Source: SIG440 sp045579055
Lineage (GTDB): Bacteria; Bacillota; Clostridia; Monoglobales; Monoglobaceae
DNA length: 8,446 nt
Assembly (NCBI GenBank): GCA_045579055.1
Contig: JAZNLK010000002.1
Span: 1 to 8,446 of the forward strand
Direction of reading: 5' to 3'
Shown here in pieces: positions 1 to 5,210 of this stretch. Below the pieces are notes generated by a model, which was given only the letters and a program-made list of their open reading frames with translations, was not told the origin of the DNA and ran no database searches. Position 1 is the first letter of the stretch. The number at the start of each line of letters is the position of its first letter. The position numbers and the translations under genes were made by a program.

Positions 1-164
1 TTGAAAGCAACCAATGACCCGCCCATGGGTATGTAACAAAATACAATCAACCAGATTATTCCGGGTAAGGCAAGACACAAAAGCTGGAACGTCTTTCCTC
101 TTCCTACTCGTTTTCGCCTTCTGACCACACCGTGTTTAGTCACTTTCTCGGTCAATATTTCCAC
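1..164 (-). CDS. LplB/UgpA-type carbohydrate ABC transporter permease, N-terminal fragment
   Basis: Probable inner permease subunit of a sugar ABC importer, which would form the membrane channel with a second permease and receive sugar from a lipoprotein binding protein. Only the first 54 residues are visible; the gene runs off the left edge. It opens with a basic cytoplasmic tail (an RRRKR cluster at residues 15-19) followed by a first membrane helix at about residues 28-53. The helix carries the pattern L-x-LPG-(x)8-CYIPMGG, which matches the 'LLPG...YIPMYG..IAF' start of LplB-family permeases. The frame is closed upstream by TGA at 165-167, and the first codon after it is GTG at 162-164. 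A GAGAGG at 175-180 lies 10 bases upstream, so GTG is the preferred start; TTG at 153-155 is an alternative. The gene follows the secreted discoidin array across a 202-base gap with its own likely promoter. Family assignment rests on a short segment, but the motif is distinctive. Confidence 0.78.
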   Translation of the reverse strand, partial: MEILTEKVTKHGVVRRRKRVGRGKTFQLLCLALPGIIWLIVFCYIPMGGSLVAF

Positions 165-174
165 TCACATCATT

Positions 175-180
175 CCTCTC
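175..180 (-). promoter_or_regulatory. ribosome binding site of the permease gene
   Basis: GAGAGG on the minus strand, 10 bases before the GTG codon at 164. It decides the start of the permease in favour of GTG, because no ATG in frame precedes the membrane helix. ATG-ATG-TGA at 173-165 lies between the site and the GTG. It is too close to the site to be a convincing gene and ends right where the permease begins. Confidence 0.5.
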
Positions 181-205
181 ACTATATAAACTGTCCCTGT
201 CTTTT

Positions 206-215
206 TTCTGCAGAA
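206..215. repeat. 10-base perfect palindrome in the permease leader
   Basis: TTCTGCAGAA is self-complementary and lies about 8 to 17 bases downstream of the transcription start inferred from the -10 box at 230-235. Position and symmetry would fit a small operator for a repressor, but a 10-base palindrome is short and may be chance. It does not match the catabolite-repression (cre) consensus that I know. Confidence 0.25.
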
Positions 216-229
216 TGTATTACTGTTTA

Positions 230-256
230 ATTATACCGTGAAAGCAGAAAAGACTT
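230..256 (-). promoter_or_regulatory. probable promoter of the permease gene
   Basis: Reading the minus strand, TATAAT at 235-230 is a perfect sigma-A -10 box. The hexamer about 17 bases upstream is a poor -35 (TCAAGT or TTCAAG), and there is no TG extension of the -10. This suggests a weak or activator-dependent promoter. Transcription would start near 223, giving a leader of about 60 bases before the GTG start at 164. The -35 region falls inside the 3' arm of the hairpin at 246-284, so terminator and promoter overlap. Confidence 0.5.
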
Positions 257-288
257 GAATTTTCAAAAAATTTAAGTCTTTTCTTTTT
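246..288 (-). terminator. bidirectional hairpin, probable intrinsic terminator after the secreted discoidin-array gene
   Basis: AGAAAAGACTT at 246-256 pairs perfectly with AAGTCTTTTCT at 274-284. Pairing continues inward through one G-T pair to about 263/267, giving roughly 18 pairs around a three-base loop. On the minus strand the upper stem is followed by TTTTCTGCTTTC as the U-rich tract, about 80 bases after the stop codon at 367. On the plus strand the same stem is followed by TTTTCTTTTT, so it could stop transcription from both sides, although no plus-strand gene is visible. The stem is AT-rich, so termination may be partial and allow read-through into the permease gene. Confidence 0.55.
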
Positions 289-366
289 AGAAAAAGCTTA
301 TCACAGGATTTCTAATTCTGCGCACGCCATTCTAAGCCTTTCACCAGTATGTATCAAAATATATCT

Positions 367-3300
367 TTACTTTTGAGTATAAATATCCATAATACCGTAA
401 CCAAGTCTCAAGCTCCAAGCTGCATTGACATATGATTTGGTATCCTTGTATATACCAACATAGCGGTAATTGGTGTTCTTATACGCTTCAGGAACATGAT
501 AGAGAACAAGACCCGAATCCTTTGAACCGTCATTTCCGCCTGCAACACCTGTCTGAGTATATACGGTCACACCGTTTGACAAATCAGCATTATTCGAAAG
601 AATAACCTTGAAATTGCTGCGGCGAGCCAGATTTGCAGGCTCCGCATCCGCTGCACAGTCTGCAAAAGCAATTGTGTCAACCTTTGCACCGTTTGCACCC
701 AAATCATAATACAGATACATAGTATCCGTTGAGGTTTCTGACAGATTATTCCAAGTGTGTACATAAGTCTGCAATGTATTTTCGCCATTAAGCTGACCAA
801 CCTGAGCCTTTACTGCGTTGGGCATAGCTGAACGCCATACCTTTGTTCCTCTGTTCTTAATCTCGAAGTTTGCACGATTAACGCCAACTGCATCAGCATA
901 GTATTCCGAAGGAACATTAACGTTGATTTCCGCAATACCCAGCTTGCCTGTTTCATTTTCAACAAGAACGTAACGGTAAGGGGTTTCGTCATACATGGGA
1001 TAATTTGTTGCATTTGTCTTGTCGGCAACGGTTGCACCCTGACTGTGAACCAGTTCCTTTGTCGCAAACTGAGGATCATTTGACACATAGATTGAATAGT
1101 TTGATGCCGCTGCATCGTCATTCATAGGCAAATAATCAATTGATGCAATGGGATATGATGCACCAAGGTCAACAACAAGGTTGTTACGCTTTGCATCTGT
1201 TGCAGAACCGCTTTCATAATATGTTGCAGGATCATTGTCAACAGCATACAAACCTGCGTGACCTGTTGAGTTTGTGATAGTATATACCATGCTGTCAGAT
1301 GCCGCATCTGTCACTGAATCATATTCCACCTGTTTGGGCTTTGCAGTATAAATGTCCATTATACCGTAGCCAAGTCTCAAGCTCCAAGCTGCATTGACAT
1401 AAGATTTGGTATCCTTGTATATACCAACATAACGATAGTTGTTATTCTTGTATACTTCGGGAACATGATAAAGAACAAGACCCGAATCCTTTGAGCCGTC
1501 ATTTCCGCCTGCAACACCATTCTGTGTATATACCGTCACGCTGTTTGACAAATCAGCATTATTTGAAAGAACGACCTTGAAATCACTGCGTCGTGCCAAA
1601 TTAGCAGGTTCTGCATCCGATGCACAGTCTGCAAAAGCAATTGTATCAACCTTTGCACCGCCTTCACCCAAATCATAATACAGATACATGGTATCCGTTG
1701 AGGTTTCTGACAGATTATTCCAAGTGTGTACATAAGTCTGCAATGTATTTTCACCATTAAGCTGACCAACCTGACCCTTAACTGCGTTGGGCATAGCTGA
1801 ACGCCATACCTTTGTTCCTCTGTTCTTAATCTCAAAGTTTGCACGGTTAACGCCAACTGCATCAGCATAGTATTCCGAAGGAACATTAACGTTGATTTCT
1901 GCAACACCAAGCTTTCCTGTTTCCTTTTCGACAAGAACATAACGGTACGGTGTGTCACCAACAACCACATAATTTGTAGCATTAGCTTTGTCTGCAACTG
2001 TTGCACCCTGGCTGTGAACCAGTTCCTTTGCCGCAAACTGAGGATCATTTGACACATAGATTGAATAGTTTGATGCCGCTGTGTCGTCATTCATTGGCAG
2101 ATAATCAATTGATGCAATGGGATATGATGCACCAAGGTCAACAACAAGGTTGTTACGCTTTGCATCCGTTGCAGAACCGCTTTCATAATATGTTGCAGGG
2201 TCATTATCAACTGCGTATGCACCTGCGTGACCTGTTGAATTTGTGATTGTGTATACCATGCTGTCAGACGCTGCGTCTGTTACTGAGTCGTATTCTTCTG
2301 CCTGCTGATAGTTGTAAACATAAACCGAATTCATACGAAGCTGAAGCTTGTCGTTATACTTTGTATCTTTGTAGAAAACGATATATTCATACTGTTTTGA
2401 TGCAAACTGCTGCGGTACATCATAGATAATCAGTCCCGAATAACCGTAAGTGGGAAGGCCGGCAATTCCATCCTGTGTTGCCAGAACATCTGCATTCTCC
2501 AAATCAAACACAGGCTGACCGCCCGACAGTGTACATTCTCCTGCTTCAAGACCGAGAATCCTGAAATTGGAACGGAAATCATACTGATTTTCACCTGTTC
2601 CCGTGTCACCCGATTCAAGTGCAATGTGGCTAATGGGCGAAACGTTATTCAGAGGAATTGCAAGAGAAATTGCATCGTAAGCAGTCTGTGAAATCATCTT
2701 TCCGCCAAAAACATTGTATGCAAAAGCTCCTGCTGTTTTGCCGTTAGCTGTTCTGTAACCGTAAACATTATCGGTCAGATAATTCTGTCTGTCAACACGA
2801 ACATCATAAAATTCTGACGGCACATTAACCTTCAGTTCCTTGATTGCAAGAGAACCATTGCCAAAAATCTTTTCAACAACCACATAGCGATATGAGCCTG
2901 CTTCATTCACAGGGAAAACAGTTGGTTCTGTTGTTGAAACAGCTGTTTCGTTTCTGCCGTAAATATACTTAACATTTGAAAATACAAACTGTGAATCATT
3001 GGTAACAAAAATGTCAAACATTTTTGCCGACTCCTCATCTGCAGGAAGGTATTCAATTGAGTCGATGGGATATTCAGCACCCAAATCCACAATCATTCTC
3101 TGTCTGTAACAGGACTCACCCGTTGCTGTTGGTGCTCCTTCGGTATATGCCTCCCAATAGGTTTCTGCATTGCCGTCAAAGGCTGCCTCGGGCAAATGTC
3201 CGTCCGTTGCAGAAGATGCAAACACAGCAGAAGATGCCGCCGCATCAACTGTTGCAACAGGAGTTGCCGCACTGTTTGTCTTAACTTCTGTCAGAGGCGA

Positions 3301-3639
3301 TGCCGTTGTCTCATCCCAAAGCAAGAATTTTGTGGTTGCAATACTATCAAAATAATTTGCCTTTTTAGCATTTATTGCAAAATTTGCCCAAATCTTGCCA
3401 TTTTCGACAGTAGCTTCTTCCAATTCAACACCAACCATTCTGTTCTGAGTGTCAAAACTTGCCGCATAAAACATCAGGTCTTTTCCTGCAAGAGCCGAGC
3501 CTTCAGCCATAACAAGATAGCCGCCGCCGGTTGAATACACATCAAGAGTTGCCGAATTGTCTGCCGCTCCGACACTCTGTACGCCTACCATGCTGAACAA
3601 CATAGCTGTCAAAATCAAAGTAATTATTAATTTTTTCAT
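367..3639 (-). CDS. secreted multi-domain discoidin-like (F5/8 type C) carbohydrate-binding protein, tandem-repeat array
   Basis: Exported protein of 1,090 residues, probably binding glycans outside the cell; no catalytic domain is recognisable. Residues 1-25 are a Sec signal peptide (MKK start, hydrophobic core, cut near VGA-AD). Residues 30-125 form a small beta domain ending in FLLWDE...SPL, a pattern I associate with clostridial surface proteins. Then come three units of two domains: 133-448, 449-771 and 772-1090. In each unit the first domain has discoidin-type signatures (D-G/N-D-x-x-T-Y, VVDLGA-x-YPI, I-x-V-S-N-D, YRYV-V-E, a final EI-x-V). The second has a looser version (YYDLG, FKV-L-SNN-ADLS, YRYVGIYKDT). 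Units 2 and 3 are about 93% identical; unit 1 is diverged. No SLH, LPXTG or C-terminal membrane segment is seen, so it should be released or held non-covalently. ATG at 3639 is chosen over ATG at 3657 because GGAGG (3651-3647) lies between them, seven bases before the former. Confidence 0.85.
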   Translation of the reverse strand: MKKLIITLILTAMLFSMVGVQSVGAADNSATLDVYSTGGGYLVMAEGSALAGKDLMFYAASFDTQNRMVGVELEEATVENGKIWANFAINAKKANYFDSIATTKFLLWDETTASPLTEVKTNSAATPVATVDAAASSAVFASSATDGHLPEAAFDGNAETYWEAYTEGAPTATGESCYRQRMIVDLGAEYPIDSIEYLPADEESAKMFDIFVTNDSQFVFSNVKYIYGRNETAVSTTEPTVFPVNEAGSYRYVVVEKIFGNGSLAIKELKVNVPSEFYDVRVDRQNYLTDNVYGYRTANGKTAGAFAYNVFGGKMISQTAYDAISLAIPLNNVSPISHIALESGDTGTGENQYDFRSNFRILGLEAGECTLSGGQPVFDLENADVLATQDGIAGLPTYGYSGLIIYDVPQQFASKQYEYIVFYKDTKYNDKLQLRMNSVYVYNYQQAEEYDSVTDAASDSMVYTITNSTGHAGAYAVDNDPATYYESGSATDAKRNNLVVDLGASYPIASIDYLPMNDDTAASNYSIYVSNDPQFAAKELVHSQGATVADKANATNYVVVGDTPYRYVLVEKETGKLGVAEINVNVPSEYYADAVGVNRANFEIKNRGTKVWRSAMPNAVKGQVGQLNGENTLQTYVHTWNNLSETSTDTMYLYYDLGEGGAKVDTIAFADCASDAEPANLARRSDFKVVLSNNADLSNSVTVYTQNGVAGGNDGSKDSGLVLYHVPEVYKNNNYRYVGIYKDTKSYVNAAWSLRLGYGIMDIYTAKPKQVEYDSVTDAASDSMVYTITNSTGHAGLYAVDNDPATYYESGSATDAKRNNLVVDLGASYPIASIDYLPMNDDAAASNYSIYVSNDPQFATKELVHSQGATVADKTNATNYPMYDETPYRYVLVENETGKLGIAEINVNVPSEYYADAVGVNRANFEIKNRGTKVWRSAMPNAVKAQVGQLNGENTLQTYVHTWNNLSETSTDTMYLYYDLGANGAKVDTIAFADCAADAEPANLARRSNFKVILSNNADLSNGVTVYTQTGVAGGNDGSKDSGLVLYHVPEAYKNTNYRYVGIYKDTKSYVNAAWSLRLGYGIMDIYTQK
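376..1326 (-). repeat. tandem repeat copy encoding unit 3 of the secreted array (period 969 bases)
   Basis: Direct repeat of the segment at 1345-2295 with a period of exactly 969 bases (323 codons), so the duplication keeps frame. It encodes about residues 772-1088: a discoidin-like domain plus its partner beta domain. By eye about 21 of some 317 residues differ from the neighbouring copy, five of them in one block at 985-999. The protein ends only two residues after the repeat, so this copy forms the C-terminus. Confidence 0.9.
1345..2295 (-). repeat. tandem repeat copy encoding unit 2 of the secreted array (period 969 bases)
   Basis: Partner of the repeat at 376-1326. The phase is fixed by anchors such as CCAAGTCTCAAGCTCC at 401 and 1370, and GCTGTCAGA at 1291 and 2260, each 969 bases apart. 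It encodes about residues 449-765, and an 18-base linker (about AKPKQV) joins it to unit 3. Many synonymous changes accompany the few amino-acid changes. The duplication is therefore recent on an evolutionary scale but not brand new, or has been kept similar by gene conversion. Confidence 0.9.
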
Positions 3640-3722
3640 ACATTTTCCTCCATTCATAATGATGAATTCTGATTTTTTAAAAACGCTATCCTCCCTTCAT
3701 AGATCTTTATTTATTTTAAATT
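3640..3722 (-). promoter_or_regulatory. 83-base AT-rich spacer between the propeller gene and the secreted array gene
   Basis: No terminator hairpin is visible, so read-through from the propeller gene is likely. It holds a second strong ribosome-binding sequence (AAGGGAGGAT, about 3697-3687) with no usable start after it at normal spacing; it sits in a four-codon frame ATG-AAG-GGA-GGA-TAG (3700-3686). A weak internal promoter is conceivable: TTGTCA at the end of the propeller gene with AT-rich -10-like bases 17 further on, but the -10 match is only three of six. Confidence 0.35.
3647..3651 (-). promoter_or_regulatory. ribosome binding site deciding the start of the secreted array gene
   Basis: GGAGG on the minus strand, seven bases before ATG at 3639. 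The upstream in-frame ATG at 3657 would place this site inside the gene and add six residues (MNGGKC) before an otherwise normal MKK signal peptide. The downstream ATG is therefore the better start. Confidence 0.85.
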
Positions 3723-5195
3723 TTATTTAATGACAAATGAATAAACATCCGCATCACTCATTCTGAACCGCAACTTGACTGTTTTTCCTTCCTGACTCTT
3801 CAGTTCTGCACCATCCTGAAATAAAACAGGTCTGTCAAGTGCATCACCGAATATTTCATAGCTTGAAAAGCCGTCAAGGGGTCTTCCGCAATCATCCAGC
3901 ACATCGACAATGATATATCCCTTTGCCGAGGTTCTGAAATTCAGTTCCATTGCCTCACCTGTGAACGTGAACGGCTTTGTCACAATCTCTTTTTCCTCAT
4001 AGCCCGCACGAAATGATGCAAATCCGTCCAGACGTATGGTATACCGATACAGTCTTGCAGGATCTGTTCCACGATGACCTTCCTTCATAAACATTGAAAT
4101 CTCATTGGTTATATGAGGATATTCCCTTGGTGTTTCAATCATACCGTATGCAGGATAGCAATCACCGTATATCCAGTTGAAGGTGTGCTCTGTTTCAGGA
4201 GTGAACATCGCCTCATCAAACCTATGCCAGTCAAGACCGTTTCGGGAGCTCATAAACAATCCGTCGGTTAGTGCCCAGGCAAGACGGGGAAGAGTTTCAA
4301 AGTGTTCTTTCCTCTTTTTTATGTTCCCTTCGCACATCTGGTCGAAATTTTTCAGCCATCTGTGCTTCTCGGTGTATCTTGTGGGGAAGCCAACAGCCAC
4401 GTGCGGAGCACGGTAATATGGAATTACATTATTTGTATACAGCTCATAATCATCCTTCTCACCGTATCGCAAGATAACAGGATTAGACCAGTTTTTGAAA
4501 TCGTCCGATTCCATATACCTGATGTCACGCAAACCGCCTGCTGTTCCGGCGCCGGGGCCTTTGTGAAGACCCCGCACATACGCCACATACTTTTTCTTTC
4601 TTTTGTCCCAGTAAGCTATATTCAGAGAGTCAAAAATTCCGCCGTTTGGCACACTTCCATCGGTCATCATCCATGCTTTTTTGAAATGTATTCCGTCAGG
4701 ACTGGTGTAGCACCAAAGCTCACGGTTGTCAGGAAAAGGCTTTCCTTCACACTCAAAATGCGAAAGTGCTTTAAATCTTTCCTCGGGCAAGCACGCAGGA
4801 TTCTCATCCTTGAAGACAAAGAAATTGTCCAACTGATGCTCCTTGCTCTGTTTCAGAATAATATTGTTTTTGGTATTGCCTTCAAACTCACAAACGTTCA
4901 GTTCAGGACGATGCCAGGTGATTCCATCCTTGCTTTCCATAAAGCAAGCATTAAAAGGCTTTTCAACACCGTTATGTACTGCCATAATTCCAAGATAATA
5001 CATACGGTATCCTTCATCTGTTTCAACAATATGGAAATAGATGCTGGAATCACCCTCCCAAGGTTTGTCAAGGGTGCATACCAACTCACGTTTGATGGGT
5101 TTGTTCATGGTAAGTACAGCGGTTGTCTTGCTTTCGTCCACCAAATGATAGTCCCAGAACACCTCTCTGTTGTTTTTCTCAATATGCAAAGACAT
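3723..5195 (-). CDS. GH32/GH43-like five-bladed beta-propeller protein, putative intracellular glycosidase
   Basis: A 490-residue protein without signal peptide, so cytoplasmic. It resembles a family of uncharacterised GH32/GH43-fold proteins known to me from Planctomycetes, Verrucomicrobia and Clostridia. Visible hallmarks are FWDYHLVD (13-20), DKPWEG (43-48), YRMYYLG (63-69), RDIRYMES (223-230), ELYTNN..PYYRAPH..VGFP (251-271) and DGLFMSSRNGLDWHRF (311-326). Blade-like S-x-DGI-x-W/F repeats occur near 88-96, 165-172, 229-236 and 316-324. Residues 395-490 look like the C-terminal beta-sandwich (VTKPFTFTG, DADVYSF). Length is normal for this type. Acidic candidates D15, D224 and E251 could form the catalytic set of the fold, but that is inference, and substrate and activity are unknown. 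It starts 15 bases after the upstream gene, so it is translationally close to it, and was probably made to act on imported oligosaccharides. Confidence 0.8.
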   Translation of the reverse strand: MSLHIEKNNREVFWDYHLVDESKTTAVLTMNKPIKRELVCTLDKPWEGDSSIYFHIVETDEGYRMYYLGIMAVHNGVEKPFNACFMESKDGITWHRPELNVCEFEGNTKNNIILKQSKEHQLDNFFVFKDENPACLPEERFKALSHFECEGKPFPDNRELWCYTSPDGIHFKKAWMMTDGSVPNGGIFDSLNIAYWDKRKKKYVAYVRGLHKGPGAGTAGGLRDIRYMESDDFKNWSNPVILRYGEKDDYELYTNNVIPYYRAPHVAVGFPTRYTEKHRWLKNFDQMCEGNIKKRKEHFETLPRLAWALTDGLFMSSRNGLDWHRFDEAMFTPETEHTFNWIYGDCYPAYGMIETPREYPHITNEISMFMKEGHRGTDPARLYRYTIRLDGFASFRAGYEEKEIVTKPFTFTGEAMELNFRTSAKGYIIVDVLDDCGRPLDGFSSYEIFGDALDRPVLFQDGAELKSQEGKTVKLRFRMSDADVYSFVIK

Positions 5196-5202
5196 ACAAT
5201 TT

Positions 5203-5208
5203 ACCTCC
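5203..5208 (-). promoter_or_regulatory. ribosome binding site of the propeller gene
   Basis: GGAGGT on the minus strand, seven bases before ATG at 5195. It lies wholly inside the 15-base gap after the stop codon of the SLH protein gene (TAA at 5213-5211). This leaves no room for a separate promoter and supports co-transcription of the two genes. Confidence 0.85.
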
Positions 5209-5210
5209 GC

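Larger units (their letters stand above)
165..366. other. intergenic region between the secreted array gene and the permease
   Basis: This 202-base gap holds the terminator-like hairpin (246-284), the -10 box (230-235), the leader palindrome (206-215) and the permease ribosome binding site (175-180). A second small inverted repeat, CTTTTT-AG-AAAAAG at 283-296, abuts the hairpin. The stretch 297-366 shows no conserved coding signal. It can only encode a nine-residue frame (330-301, minus strand), which I do not support as a gene. Confidence 0.6.

Noticed and set aside
165..173. ATG-ATG-TGA overlapping the permease start as a possible leader peptide or true start
   Set aside because: It stops at once, and the ribosome binding site is only one or two bases before the first ATG. 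The GTG at 164 explains the frame better.
301..330. Nine-residue minus-strand frame (MACAELEIL) after the secreted array gene
   Set aside because: It is too short to judge, has only a weak purine stretch before it, and sits between a stop codon and a terminator-like hairpin.
165..366. Search for a cre (catabolite-repression) site upstream of the permease
   Set aside because: No stretch in the gap fits the consensus as I know it; the nearest TGAAAGC segment lacks the matching half.
1536..2090. A 184-codon minus-strand frame in the repeat region, with a similar frame at 810-1121
   Set aside because: These are out-of-frame readings of the two repeat copies. They look alike only because the DNA is duplicated, and they match no known protein pattern.
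376..2295. Possibility that the long direct repeats mark a mobile element or CRISPR-like array
   Set aside because: The repeats are wholly inside one open frame, keep codon phase and encode protein domains. There is no transposase, terminal inverted repeat or spacer pattern.
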